Assembly: GCF_021043375.1 (NCBI RefSeq)
Contig: NZ_JAJNDV010000005.1
Span: 62,001-126,000 of the forward strand
From: Sphingomonas sp. IC-56
GTDB lineage: Bacteria; Pseudomonadota; Alphaproteobacteria; Sphingomonadales; Sphingomonadaceae
DNA: 64,000 nucleotides
Direction of reading: 5' to 3'
Within the stretch, counting starts at the first letter, position 1; each line of letters starts with the position of its first letter. The position numbers were made by a program, and so were the translations under genes. The notes under the pieces are model-generated. The model searched no databases. It was not told the DNA's origin and saw only the letters and a program-made list of their open reading frames with translations. This document shows, in pieces, positions 8,206 to 16,591 of this stretch.

Positions 8206-8486
8206 TGGCCGAGTGCTTCCAGCCCGGGTGCCAGGATGCTCGGCGCGACTTCGATGAACTGATAGTCCGCCGCGCCCTCAAGCGCGAAGGGGTCCTGCGC
8301 GGCCCAGGCCTTAACCTCGTCCATGCTCCCGCGCGCCAGGAACATGCCGCCGGTCACAGGCACCTGCCGCCCCGCCAGCATCAGCCGGCCATCGGCCACG
8401 CTCTGCTTCAGCCACTCGACATGCGCCGGACGCAGCCGGTCGATCTCGGCAATGTCGACCTTGTAGGACAGCAGCACGACGATCAT
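8202..8486 (-). CDS. YciI-like protein within the his operon, 94 aa
   Basis: Small ferredoxin-like fold (YCII / DIM1-type) protein of unassigned chemistry. [20 protein letters not shown], a HVEWLKQSVADGRLMLAG helix-strand unit and a GGMFLARG strand match the family; the His/Asp pair typical of YciI (HVEWL, and RLRPAH) is present. I chose the ATG at 8486 because it overlaps the hisB stop (TGATG); a GTG one codon earlier is also possible. It is wedged between hisB and hisH with overlaps on both sides, so it is cotranscribed and translationally coupled with them. Confidence 0.85.
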   Translation of the reverse strand: MIVVLLSYKVDIAEIDRLRPAHVEWLKQSVADGRLMLAGRQVPVTGGMFLARGSMDEVKAWAAQDPFALEGAADYQFIEVAPSILAPGLEALGQ

Positions 8487-9073
8487 CACAGCACTCCCTT
8501 GGTCGACGGGATCGCACCCGCCTTGCGAGGATCGATCTCGACGGCTTCGCGCAACGCGCGGGCCAGCCCCTTGAACGCGGCCTCGGCAATATGGTGGTTG
8601 TTAGTGCCGTACAGCGTCTCGACATGCAGCGTCACGCCGGCGGTCTGAGCGAAGCTGTGGAACCAGTGCTCGAACATCTCGGTGTCCATCTCGCCCAGCT
8701 TCCTCTGGCTGAACGCCGTCTTCCACACGAGATAGGGGCGGCCCGAAATGTCGATCGCGACGCGTGCCAACGTCTCGTCCATCGGCGACAGCGCGTCGGC
8801 GTAGCGGCGGATGCCCTTCTTGTCGCCCAGCGCCCTGGCGATCGCCTCGCCAATCGCCAACCCGGTGTCCTCGACCGTGTGGTGCTGGTCGATATGCAGG
8901 TCGCCAACCGTCTTGATGGTCATGTCGATCAGCGAATGGCGGGAGAGCTGCTCGAGCATATGGTCGAAGAAGCCGACCCCTGTGGAGATCTCGTACGTTC
9001 CCGTACCGTCCAGGTTGACGGTGACATCGACGGAGGTTTCGCTCGTCTTGCGGCTGATCGTGGCGGTGCGCAT
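8486..9073 (-). CDS. hisB: Imidazoleglycerol-phosphate dehydratase HisB, 195 aa
   Basis: Manganese-dependent dehydratase making imidazole acetol phosphate. Monofunctional (no phosphatase domain). The duplicated metal motifs are clear: [22 protein letters not shown] and [18 protein letters not shown]. The ATG at 9073 gives [13 protein letters not shown]; longer upstream frames are nonsense in another gene. First gene of the his run; its promoter must lie in the 72-base gap to divergent sspB. Confidence 0.96.
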   Translation of the reverse strand: MRTATISRKTSETSVDVTVNLDGTGTYEISTGVGFFDHMLEQLSRHSLIDMTIKTVGDLHIDQHHTVEDTGLAIGEAIARALGDKKGIRRYADALSPMDETLARVAIDISGRPYLVWKTAFSQRKLGEMDTEMFEHWFHSFAQTAGVTLHVETLYGTNNHHIAEAAFKGLARALREAVEIDPRKAGAIPSTKGVL

Positions 9074-9145
9074 GTCCGCCTCACATAGCGACACGGGCCG
9101 CGCATGCAATCTTGACCGCAAGGCTCCATCCGCTACCCAGAGGGC

Positions 9146-9637
9146 ATGAACGCCAACGTGCCCGACAGCCTGATTCCCTATGACGAGATCGTGCAGGAAG
9201 CCCTGCGCGCCGTTGTCGGCCGCGTCCTCAATTCGGTTGCCGATACCCAGGCGCTGCCGGGCACGCATCATTTCTACATCACGTTCAAGACGCATGCGCC
9301 GGGCGTGGACATCCCCCAGCGGCTGATCGAGCGGTTCCCCGACGAGATGACCATCGTCCTCCAGCACCGCTTCTGGGACCTGAAGGTCGATGACGAGAAA
9401 TTCTCGGTAGGCCTGAGCTTCAGCGGCGTCCCGTCGATCCTGACGGTGCCCTTCTCCGCGATCACCGGCTTCCACGATCCGGCGGTCAACTTCGAGCTGC
9501 GCTTCCATGTCACCGACCTGGCCGAAGAACCCGCCCAGCATGACGAGGCGGAGAATGACGGCGCCACCGCCGCCATCGTAAAGCCGGCCGAGGACGGCTC
9601 CAACGTCGTCTCGGTGGATTTCAAGCGCAAGAAATAA
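9146..9637 (+). CDS. SspB-alpha type ClpXP adaptor (DUF1321 family), 163 aa
   Basis: Adaptor that tethers ssrA-tagged and other substrates to the ClpXP protease; cytoplasmic. The Sm-like body ([40 protein letters not shown]) is followed by an acidic linker and a C-terminal basic tail ([10 protein letters not shown]), the short peptide that in SspB docks on the ClpX N-domain. Length and order match the alphaproteobacterial form rather than E. coli SspB. It diverges from hisB and is followed by a family A repeat. Confidence 0.88.
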   Translation: MNANVPDSLIPYDEIVQEALRAVVGRVLNSVADTQALPGTHHFYITFKTHAPGVDIPQRLIERFPDEMTIVLQHRFWDLKVDDEKFSVGLSFSGVPSILTVPFSAITGFHDPAVNFELRFHVTDLAEEPAQHDEAENDGATAAIVKPAEDGSNVVSVDFKRKK

Positions 9638-9647
9638 GCTCCACCCC

Positions 9648-9786
9648 AATCCTCCCCTGGAAGGGGAGGTGGCAGCCTGAAGGGCTGACGGAGGGGTATC
9701 CCGGCGGATTGATCGGGTTTCAGATCGAAGCGGTGACACCCCTCCGACGCGCTGCGCGCGCCACCTCCCCTTGCAGGGGAGGGCTG
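9648..9786. repeat. Long inverted intergenic repeat (family A)
   Basis: The left arm starts AATCCTCCCCTGGAAGGGGAGG and includes GACGGAGGGGTATC; the right arm mirrors it (ACACCCCTCCGACGCGC ... GCCACCTCCCCTTGCAGGGGAGGG). Same architecture as 3080-3215: two self-complementary heads and a variable centre. It lies between the convergent sspB and PilZ genes. Confidence 0.85.
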
Positions 9787-9810
9787 GGACGGACCTGAAT
9801 GTCGATTCGC

Positions 9811-10527
9811 TTAGGCCTGGACAGGCCGCAGCAAACGCGTGCGCAGATCTTCCATCTTGATATGCCGCGCCGCCGCGACTCGGTCGGACGCGTTCAGGAT
9901 CGCGCCCAGATGCTCGAGCATCTGGCTCGCCCGGTCCAGGTTCTGAAGCGCGCGGGCATGGCGCTGGAGCAGGATCGGGTCCTCGACCAGATCCTCCCCC
10001 AAACTGTCGAGCAGCCGCTGCACGTACAGGATCTCTTCGGCGACTCGCGTTTCCAGCGCGTGCTCGTCCGGCCCGGCCGGCGCGGCCTCCGCTTCGGCGG
10101 GCAGCGCGGCGCCGGCACGCAGCGCCTGCTGGATCGCATCGACGCGCTGCTGGCCCTTGTGCCCGTTGAAGCTGGGGGAGAGCAGCCCGGCGACCCATTC
10201 GTCGACGGAAACGGTGGTGGCTTCAAATTGCACGCCGCATCGTCCGCCGGCCTGCCACACCACCTTGGCGGGCATTTCGATCACTGCGCGGCGCAGCACC
10301 AGCTTGGTGCCGATATTGGGCAGCGCCGCCCCGTCGAGCATCGCGCCGCTTTCGGACAGGTTGCGAATCCGCACGGTGGCCTGCAACGTGCCGGCTTCGA
10401 TTGTGGCGGCCAGCAGCAGGTTCTTGCGCGGGGCACGCGCAACCTGGCTCTCGGCACCCGAATGTGTCGGCGTTGCGGTAGTCACCGTCTCGATCACTCC
10501 ACCCCTGCGGAATTGTCTGCCCGCCAT
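9811..10527 (-). CDS. PilZ-domain protein with C-terminal helical region, 238 aa
   Basis: Probable c-di-GMP effector. The N-terminal half has a PilZ signature: basic RAPRKNLLL followed by [12 protein letters not shown] (the conserved [D/N]xSxxG), then a [14 protein letters not shown] strand. Residues about 110-238 are mostly helical with leucine/alanine heptads ([34 protein letters not shown]), possibly an oligomerisation or partner-binding module. No signal peptide. Arginine spacing in the first motif looks compatible with c-di-GMP binding, but it was not tested. Monocistronic, opposite fumC. Confidence 0.8.
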   Translation of the reverse strand: MAGRQFRRGGVIETVTTATPTHSGAESQVARAPRKNLLLAATIEAGTLQATVRIRNLSESGAMLDGAALPNIGTKLVLRRAVIEMPAKVVWQAGGRCGVQFEATTVSVDEWVAGLLSPSFNGHKGQQRVDAIQQALRAGAALPAEAEAAPAGPDEHALETRVAEEILYVQRLLDSLGEDLVEDPILLQRHARALQNLDRASQMLEHLGAILNASDRVAAARHIKMEDLRTRLLRPVQA

Positions 10528-10665
10528 CTATCTAACGCGTTTGTGACAACGCTTGGTAAATGCCCGGCGCGTTCGCGCAGAGATCGGCGCCGCCGCTGCG
10601 TGCTGGCGTCCGCGGGGCAGGGGGGCTAGAGCCGCGGCATCCTGTTAGGCCCCAAGGAGGACAGC

Positions 10666-12054
10666 TTGACCACCCGTACCGAAACCGACTCGATCGGCGC
10701 CATTGAAGTTCCCGCCGACGCTTATTGGGGCGCGCAGACCCAGCGTTCGATCGAGAATTTCCCGTTCGGTTCGACCGAGCGCATGCCGCTGGGCATCGTC
10801 CATGCACAGGCGATCGTGAAGCAGGCCGCCGCGCGGGTGAACGTCAAGCATGGCCTCGACCCCGAAATCGCCAAGGTCATCGACCATGCGGCGCAGGAAA
10901 TCGTCGACGGCAAGCTGGATGATCAGTTCCCGCTGGTGATCTGGCAGACCGGCAGCGGTACCCAGACCAACATGAACGTGAATGAGGTCATTGCCGGCCG
11001 CGCGAACGAGATCCTGACCGGTAACAAGGGTGGCAAGTCGCCGATCCACCCCAACGACCACGTCAACATGGCGCAGTCCTCGAACGATTCGTTCCCGACC
11101 GCGCTGCACATCGCCGCGGCCCGCGCGGTGACGCTTCAGCTGTACCCGGCGCTCGACCGGCTGCACGCCTCGCTCCAGGCGAAGGTCGACGCATGGGATC
11201 ACATCGTCAAGATCGGCCGCACCCATCTTCAGGACGCGACGCCGCTGACGCTCGGCCAGGAGTTCTCGGGCTATGCCGCCATGCTCGCCTCGGCGCGTGA
11301 CCGCTTCGCCAGCGTGCTCGATCTCGACATCTTCAAGCTGGCGCTGGGCGGCACCGCCGTCGGCACCGGCCTGAATGCTCCGGCCGGCTATGCAGAGGAT
11401 GTCGCGGCGGAAATCGCCAACATCACCGGCCTGCCCTTCGTCACCGCGCCCAACAAGTTCGAGGCGCTGGCGACCAAGGACCAGCTCGTGAACCTGTCGG
11501 GCGTCTGCAACACGCTGGCCGTGTCGCTAAACAAGATCGCCAACGACATCCGTCTGCTGGGCTCGGGCCCGCGTTCGGGTCTCGGCGAACTCGACCTGCC
11601 GGCCAACGAGCCGGGCAGCTCGATCATGCCGGGCAAGGTCAACCCAACGCAGAGCGAGTCGCTGACGATGGTCGCTGCGCAGGTGATCGGCAACCACATG
11701 GCCGTCACCGTCGGCGGTATGCAGGGCCACTTCGAGCTCAACGTGTTCAAGCCGCTGATCGGCTCCAACGTGCTGCGCTCGATCCACCTGATGTCGGTCG
11801 GCATGGTCAGCTTCGCCGAGCGCGCGGTCGATGGTGCCAAGGCCAACGAGAAGCAGATCGCCGACCTGGTCGGCCGCTCGCTGATGCTGGTGACCGCGCT
11901 CGCCCCGGCGATCGGCTATGACAACGCCGCCAAGATCGCCAAGAACGCGCATGAGAAGGGCCTGACGCTCAAGGAATCGGGCCTGGCGCTCGGCCTGGTC
12001 GATGAAGCCACCTTCGACCAGTACGTCCGCCCCGAGACGATGGTCGGCCGTTAA
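10666..12054 (+). CDS. fumC: Class II fumarate hydratase FumC, 462 aa
   Basis: TCA-cycle enzyme interconverting fumarate and malate; soluble homotetramer without iron-sulfur cluster. It shows [15 protein letters not shown] near residue 96, the catalytic histidine region [16 protein letters not shown] and the superfamily signature [13 protein letters not shown] near 317. The TTG start at 10666 follows an AAGGAGG site; it gives a family-length N-terminus. No other TCA gene is adjacent. Confidence 0.97.
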   Translation: MTTRTETDSIGAIEVPADAYWGAQTQRSIENFPFGSTERMPLGIVHAQAIVKQAAARVNVKHGLDPEIAKVIDHAAQEIVDGKLDDQFPLVIWQTGSGTQTNMNVNEVIAGRANEILTGNKGGKSPIHPNDHVNMAQSSNDSFPTALHIAAARAVTLQLYPALDRLHASLQAKVDAWDHIVKIGRTHLQDATPLTLGQEFSGYAAMLASARDRFASVLDLDIFKLALGGTAVGTGLNAPAGYAEDVAAEIANITGLPFVTAPNKFEALATKDQLVNLSGVCNTLAVSLNKIANDIRLLGSGPRSGLGELDLPANEPGSSIMPGKVNPTQSESLTMVAAQVIGNHMAVTVGGMQGHFELNVFKPLIGSNVLRSIHLMSVGMVSFAERAVDGAKANEKQIADLVGRSLMLVTALAPAIGYDNAAKIAKNAHEKGLTLKESGLALGLVDEATFDQYVRPETMVGR

Positions 12055-12062
12055 ACTCTCTC

Positions 12063-12192
12063 AATCCTCTCCTGGAAGGAGAGGGGGACCAGCCGAAGGC
12101 TGGTGGAGAGGTATCCCGGCGCATGAGACGGTAATATCCCTCCACCACCGAGCTTCGCTCGGCGGTCCCCCTCCCCCTCCGGGGGAGGATTT
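12063..12192. repeat. Long inverted intergenic repeat (family A)
   Basis: AATCCTCTCCTGGAAGGAGAGG opens the left arm, which contains ACCAGCCGAAGGCTGGTGG; the right arm runs CCTCCACCACCGAGCTTCGCTCGG to CCCCTCCGGGGGAGGAT. Third complete copy of family A, between fumC and the small membrane protein pair. Confidence 0.85.
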
Positions 12193-12243
12193 TCAGGGAA
12201 CCCAAGACCATCTCCCGCGCTCTACCCCGCAAAGGAGACACAC

Positions 12244-12435
12244 ATGCTCGGCAACGCAATCGCCGCTTTTATCGGCCACAAGATCGACGCCAGCGATGGT
12301 GAGGGCGGCGCGGTCGGCGCCGTTGCCGGCGTGGCCGCATGGAAGGCCGCCAAGACCGTGATCCCGGCGGTTCTGTTCTTCGGCGCGATCGCCTGGGGCA
12401 TCCAGTATCTCGCCAGTCAGGGAGACGACGCATGA
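12244..12435 (+). CDS. Small single-helix membrane protein, 63 aa (paralogue of next)
   Basis: Not recognised. MLGNAIAAFIGHKIDASDGEGG is followed by a Gly/Ala-rich stretch and a hydrophobic helix (VIPAVLFFGAIAWGIQYLA). AAAGGAGA lies a few bases upstream of the ATG. The IGxxID..DGxGG segment is repeated in the next gene, so the two are paralogues. The stop overlaps the next ATG (ATGA). Confidence 0.72.
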   Translation: MLGNAIAAFIGHKIDASDGEGGAVGAVAGVAAWKAAKTVIPAVLFFGAIAWGIQYLASQGDDA

Positions 12436-12626
12436 TCCGCAACATCCTGGGCGCCGTGATCGGCAGCCAGATCGACCGGCGCGACGGGCGCGGTGGCATG
12501 AAGGGCGCAGTGCTCGGCTATGCCGCACAGCGCGCGATCACCCGCATGGGCGCACCAGGCCTCGTGCTTGCCGGCGGCTATGGCGTGTATCGCATGCTCA
12601 AGGAGCGGCGGAACCGGCGCGTGTGA
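12432..12626 (+). CDS. Small Gly-rich membrane-associated protein, 64 aa
   Basis: MIRNILGAVIGSQIDRRDGRGG mirrors the N-terminus of the preceding protein; the remainder (GAVLGYAAQRAITRMGAPG, LVLAGGYGVYRML) has glycine-zipper-like spacing and ends basic (KERRNRRV). Start chosen at 12432 for the four-base overlap with the upstream gene; longer in-frame extension lies inside that gene. Function unknown; both probably sit in the membrane as a pair. Confidence 0.7.
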   Translation: MIRNILGAVIGSQIDRRDGRGGMKGAVLGYAAQRAITRMGAPGLVLAGGYGVYRMLKERRNRRV

Positions 12627-12662
12627 CTTGACGGGGACCGAGTCCCCGCGCCACTAGCCCCC

Positions 12663-13313
12663 ATGCCGCACCGCACCGAAAACGATCCGCACAAATTCCG
12701 TCGCCGCGGAGTCCTCTTCGTCCTGTCATCGCCATCTGGCGCCGGCAAGTCGACCATCGCGCGGAAGCTGCTGGCGGCGGATCCGTTTCTCGAAATGTCG
12801 GTGTCCTACACCACCCGGCCGATGCGCCCGGGCGAACAGGACGGCGTCGACTATAACTTCGTCGACCTCGAACGCTTCCGCGAGATGGTGACGAACAACG
12901 AGTTCCTGGAATGGGCGCATGTGTTCGATCATCGCTACGGCACCCCGCGCGAGACCGTGAATGCCATCCTCGCCTCGGGCCGCGACGTGCTATTCGACAT
13001 CGACTGGCAGGGCGCGCAGCAGCTGTTCCAGCTTGCCGGTGGCGATGTGGTGCGCGTGTTCATCCTGCCGCCCAGCCTCAAGGTGCTGCACGAGCGGCTG
13101 ATCAACCGCGGCACCGATTCAACCGAAGTGATCGACGGCCGCATGTCGCGCGCCAACAATGAAGTCAGCCACTGGGATGGCTACGACTATGTGCTGGTCA
13201 ACGACGATGTCGAGGAATGCTATGAAAGCGTCCACACAATCCTGAAGGCCGAGCGCCTCCGCCGCTCGCGCCAGACCGGCCTGATCGGCTTCATCCGCGG
13301 CCTGAACAAGTAA
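12663..13313 (+). CDS. gmk: Guanylate kinase, 216 aa
   Basis: Phosphorylates GMP to GDP in purine nucleotide synthesis. P-loop SSPSGAGKST at residues 22-31, guanylate-kinase signature SYTTRPMRPGEQDGVDY and FDIDWQGAQQL are all present. About ten extra N-terminal residues precede the core. It follows the mini membrane protein pair by 36 bases and is convergent with the ATP12 gene. Confidence 0.97.
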   Translation: MPHRTENDPHKFRRRGVLFVLSSPSGAGKSTIARKLLAADPFLEMSVSYTTRPMRPGEQDGVDYNFVDLERFREMVTNNEFLEWAHVFDHRYGTPRETVNAILASGRDVLFDIDWQGAQQLFQLAGGDVVRVFILPPSLKVLHERLINRGTDSTEVIDGRMSRANNEVSHWDGYDYVLVNDDVEECYESVHTILKAERLRRSRQTGLIGFIRGLNK

Positions 13314-13339
13314 TCTCCGGCCTCCTGCCCGGCGGGGGA

Positions 13340-14035
13340 TTAAAGCAATGTCAGGAACTTAACCCCGGCATCAAAGTCCCGCCGCCGCGCTTCCTCGGCC
13401 TCGACCGCGAGCGCATCCTCACCCCATTGCTCGGCCTGCCAGTCCTCGTCGACCCGCGCGGCGCGCCACATTGCGTCAGCCTCTATTGCACCCTCCAGCA
13501 GCGCCAACGCCGCCACCAGCGATCCGCTGATCGTCACCAGCGGCGCGAGTCCCGCTAGTCGGAACGGGTCGAGCGCCAGCACCGCCTCGCGCAGCCGCGC
13601 CACCGTCGCTTCCGGCTGCGCACGATGCATCACCCCGGTCGCCGTCTCGAAATGCACGTCATACCGCCCCCGCGCCCAATCGAGCAGCGGGTCCCAGGCA
13701 GCAGCCTGCCTTTCAACCAGCGGCGCAGGCTCGCCCGCGCGATAGTAGAGCAAGTCGCTCTCGCCATAGGCAGCAAGCCCCTCGGCAAAGCTTTCGCGCG
13801 CCGTCGAGATCCGGTCGATCGCCGCATTGGCAAGGCCGGTCAGCGGCATCGCCCGTGGATCGATATTCTCACCCACCGCGCGCCACTCCGCCGCCACAGC
13901 TTCGGCGAGCTGCGGGGTCGGCAGCTTCAGCGGCACCCGACCAGGTGTCCGCACCGGCTTTCCGTCGAGCGAAACCTCGCCGGCTTGGACGGTAACATCC
14001 TTCCAGAATCGCTTCACTGTGTCGGCGTCTTCCAT
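13340..14035 (-). CDS. ATP12-family F1-ATPase assembly chaperone, 231 aa
   Basis: Homologue of mitochondrial ATP12, which binds the F1 alpha subunit before assembly; widespread in alphaproteobacteria. Motifs FWKDVTVQAGEVSLDGKPVRTP and LAEAVAAEWRAVGENIDPRAMPLTGLANAAID are characteristic, as is the Asp-Leu-Leu-Tyr-Tyr-Arg strip (ESDLLYYRAGEP). The ATG at 14035 gives MEDADTVKRFWKDV; upstream frame belongs to the neighbouring gene, which it overlaps by 22 bases. Last gene of a five-gene minus-strand cluster. Confidence 0.93.
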   Translation of the reverse strand: MEDADTVKRFWKDVTVQAGEVSLDGKPVRTPGRVPLKLPTPQLAEAVAAEWRAVGENIDPRAMPLTGLANAAIDRISTARESFAEGLAAYGESDLLYYRAGEPAPLVERQAAAWDPLLDWARGRYDVHFETATGVMHRAQPEATVARLREAVLALDPFRLAGLAPLVTISGSLVAALALLEGAIEADAMWRAARVDEDWQAEQWGEDALAVEAEEARRRDFDAGVKFLTLL

Positions 14036-14232
14036 TTGCGCGCCATGGCGCGGGGCACCACGGCCATGATGTAGAGCGAGGCGAGGATCAGCGCGCCGCC
14101 CAGCAGCGTATGCTCGGTGGTATGCGACCGTCCTGCGATCAGCAGCCCCAGTACCGCTCCGGCGGCCCCGGCCAGATTGACTCCGGCCATCAGATAATAG
14201 CGTTTCTGCGCCAGCCGGTCCGCGTCGGTCAT
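14014..14232 (-). CDS. Small two-helix membrane protein, 72 aa
   Basis: Not recognised by name. Two hydrophobic helices (YYLMAGVNLAGAAGAVLGLLIAG and LLGGALILASLYIMAVVP) are separated by a short polar loop (RSHTTEHT), and the C-terminus is basic. It overlaps the HAD gene upstream by four bases and the ATP12 gene downstream by 22, so it is an integral member of this operon, possibly an inner-membrane accessory. Confidence 0.78.
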   Translation of the reverse strand: MTDADRLAQKRYYLMAGVNLAGAAGAVLGLLIAGRSHTTEHTLLGGALILASLYIMAVVPRAMARKWKTPTQ

Positions 14233-14897
14233 AGGGCCTCCAGGTGCGCGGGCAGTTCGCGGGCATGTTCCAGCACATGCCGCGCGCCAGCGTCGGCCAG
14301 TTCTTGCCGGCTGTGGTAGCCCCATGCAACACCTATGGCATGCGCCCCGGCGGCGCGCGCCATCGCCATGTCGAAGCTGGTGTCGCCAATCATCGCCGTG
14401 GTCTCCGGCGCGGCGCCTGCTTCGGCAACGGCGGCCTCCACCATCGAGGGGTGCGGCTTGGAAGGATGCCGGTCGGCGGTCTGCAAGGTTACGAAGCGGT
14501 GCCGCAGACCGTGATGCTCCAGCACCCGAATCAGTCCGCGGTCGGACTTGCCGGTGGCGACGCCCAGCACCCACCCACTGGCCTCCAGCGTCTCGATGGC
14601 CTCCAGCACGCCCTCATACAGCGGCTCGTCCTCGATCCGCCCGGCGGTGCGCAGCTCGAAATAGGCCTGCTTGTACGCCTCGGCCATCGCTTCGTGCAGG
14701 TCGCGCTCCGCTTCCGGGTGCAGGCGTGCGATCGCTTCCACCAGGCTCAGGCCGACGATCCGCCGGATCGCCTCGCGGCTTGGCGGCGCGAGCTTCTGCC
14801 CCTCGAAGCAATGCTCCATCGCCAGGCAGATGCTCGCCTGACTGTCGACCAGCGTCCCGTCACAGTCGAACAGGGCGAGGCGGTTCACCTGCGCCAT
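14229..14897 (-). CDS. HAD-superfamily phosphatase, phosphoglycolate phosphatase-like, 222 aa
   Basis: HAD hydrolase with motif I FDCDGTLVDSQ (nucleophile Asp at about residue 11), motif II TGKSD, motif III Lys in HPSKPHPSM and motif IV MIGDTSFDMAMA. The helical cap of class C1 (IVGLSLVEAIARLHP) fits Gph/beta-phosphoglucomutase-like enzymes. Physiological substrate is unknown. It lies directly downstream of the pseudouridine synthase gene with a three-base gap. Confidence 0.88.
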   Translation of the reverse strand: MAQVNRLALFDCDGTLVDSQASICLAMEHCFEGQKLAPPSREAIRRIVGLSLVEAIARLHPEAERDLHEAMAEAYKQAYFELRTAGRIEDEPLYEGVLEAIETLEASGWVLGVATGKSDRGLIRVLEHHGLRHRFVTLQTADRHPSKPHPSMVEAAVAEAGAAPETTAMIGDTSFDMAMARAAGAHAIGVAWGYHSRQELADAGARHVLEHARELPAHLEAL

Positions 14898-14900
14898 CGA

Positions 14901-16217
14901 TCAGCGGCTGCGGCCACCGCCGCGCCCGGCCGGACCGCCCGTGCGCGGACCGGAGCTTCCACTGCGTCCTCCGGGTCCGCCACTGCGTGGCCCGGCGCCA
15001 CTGCGCCCTGCTGGGCCGCCCGTGCGTGGGCCGATGCCGCCACGCGGTCCCTCGGCGCCACGTCCGGCCGGTGCACGCGGCTTCCCAATCGGCTTGCTGC
15101 TGCGGGACGCTTCGGCGCGATCGCTATTGCTCTCGGCACGCCCGCGCCGTTCGCCGCGGCGTTCCTTGCGCACCGACTTGGCATGCGCGCGCGCCTGCGA
15201 CTTCAGTTCGTCGCGGGTGAGGGGAGGGCGGTCCTCAAACGCCGTCGTCTCGCCCAGCGCGAGATCGAAGCCCATGGTCTTCATCGACTCGGCGAAATGG
15301 CTCGGCAGTTCGGCGGTAATGTCGATCTTGCCGCCATCGGGATGGTCGATGCGCAACCGCCGCGAGTGCAGGTGCATTTTCCGCGACACGCCGCCGGTCA
15401 GGAAGGCTTCGGGCCCGCCATATTTGCCGTCGCCAACGATCGGATGACCGATGGCTGCCATGTGCACGCGCAGCTGGTGGGTGCGACCGGTGAACGGCTG
15501 CAGCTCGACCCAGGCGCCGGTGTTCCCCGCGCGCTCGATCATGCGATAGCGGGTGCGAGCAGGCTGGCCTTCCTTCTCGTCGACCTGCATCTTCTCGCCG
15601 CCGGTGCCCGGCTGCTTGCCGATCGGCAGGTCGATAAAGCCATCGGCGATGTCGGGCACGCCGACCACCAAAGCCCAATAGATCTTCTTGGCGGTCCGGC
15701 CCGAGAACGACTTGGAGAAAAACGCCGCCGCCTTGGCCGAACGCGCGACCAGCAGCGCGCCCGACGTATCCTTGTCCAGCCGGTGGACCAGCTTTGGCCG
15801 GCCTTCGGCGTCATACTGCAACGCATCGAGCAGCCCGTCGACATGCTCGAACGTTTTGGTGCCACCCTGCGTGGCAAGGCCCGGCGGCTTGTTGAGCACG
15901 ATCGCGGCGGCGTCCTTGTGGATCACCATGCTTTCGGCCAGTTCCGTCTGCTCGGCGCTCAGCTCCGGACGGGCGCGCTTCGGGCGCGGCGTGCTGGCGG
16001 GCTTGGGCGCCTCGGGCGATGGCAGGCGCAGCACCTGACCCGCGGCCAGCCGGTCGGCGGGCGTCGCGCGCGCACCATCGACGCGCAGCTGTCCCGTGCG
16101 TGCCCATCGCGAAACGATGTTGAAGCTCACATCCTCCATATGCCGTTTGAACCAGCGGTCGAGGCGGATGCCATCGTCGTCCGGGCTAACCGTAAACTGG
16201 CGTACGTCGTTACTCAT
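14901..16217 (-). CDS. RluC/RluD-type 23S rRNA pseudouridine synthase with long basic tail, 438 aa
   Basis: Isomerises specific uridines in large-subunit rRNA. An S4 RNA-binding domain (residues about 12-70, RLDRWFKRHMEDV) precedes the catalytic domain with HRLDKDTSG (catalytic Asp) and GRTHQLRVHMAAIGHPIVGD. The start MSNDVRQFTVSPDD at 16217 fits family N-termini; the longer in-frame extension overlaps crcB. Unusual is a tail of roughly 100 residues rich in Arg, Gly, Ser and Pro (repeats of RTGGPAGR / RSGGPGGR), probably a disordered RNA-binding extension. Confidence 0.92.
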   Translation of the reverse strand: MSNDVRQFTVSPDDDGIRLDRWFKRHMEDVSFNIVSRWARTGQLRVDGARATPADRLAAGQVLRLPSPEAPKPASTPRPKRARPELSAEQTELAESMVIHKDAAAIVLNKPPGLATQGGTKTFEHVDGLLDALQYDAEGRPKLVHRLDKDTSGALLVARSAKAAAFFSKSFSGRTAKKIYWALVVGVPDIADGFIDLPIGKQPGTGGEKMQVDEKEGQPARTRYRMIERAGNTGAWVELQPFTGRTHQLRVHMAAIGHPIVGDGKYGGPEAFLTGGVSRKMHLHSRRLRIDHPDGGKIDITAELPSHFAESMKTMGFDLALGETTAFEDRPPLTRDELKSQARAHAKSVRKERRGERRGRAESNSDRAEASRSSKPIGKPRAPAGRGAEGPRGGIGPRTGGPAGRSGAGPRSGGPGGRSGSSGPRTGGPAGRGGGRSR

Positions 16218-16591
16218 GCCGCAGCCCTCATCAACGCAAGTCCGGCCATCAGCGCGGCAAGCGCGCCCAGCACGGAAATCAGAATATACCCAAATGCCAT
16301 CATCCAGTCGCCGCGTTCCATCATCAGGACCACGTCGAGCGAGAACGCGGAGAACGTCGTAAACCCGCCGAGCACGCCGGTGCCGAGCAACAGCCGCCAG
16401 GTCTCGCCGCTGCCGTCCAGCCGCGACAGGTTGCCGACCAGAACGCCCATGGCGAATCCACCGAGCACGTTCACTGCCAGCGTGCCCCAGGGATAGCCCG
16501 GCCCCCACCAGGCAAGCGTCGCCCGCCCGAGCAGGTGCCGGCCACCGGCGCCGACGGCACCGCCCAGCATCACGAGAAAAAGATTTGGCAT
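16214..16591 (-). CDS. crcB: Fluoride channel CrcB/Fluc, 125 aa
   Basis: Small dimeric inner-membrane channel that exports fluoride. GGAVGAGGRHLLGR, GTLAVNVLGGFAMG and GVLGGFTTFSAFSLD are the family signatures, with the pore Asn in AVNVLGG and the Phe box in TTFSAFS. Four hydrophobic helices. It overlaps the pseudouridine synthase start by four bases. No fluoride riboswitch pattern was recognised upstream. Confidence 0.95.
   Translation of the reverse strand: MPNLFLVMLGGAVGAGGRHLLGRATLAWWGPGYPWGTLAVNVLGGFAMGVLVGNLSRLDGSGETWRLLLGTGVLGGFTTFSAFSLDVVLMMERGDWMMAFGYILISVLGALAALMAGLALMRAAA

Noticed and set aside
8486..10198. hisB extended to 570 codons
   Set aside because: Extension runs through the sspB gene and a repeat; ATG at 9073 gives the normal length.
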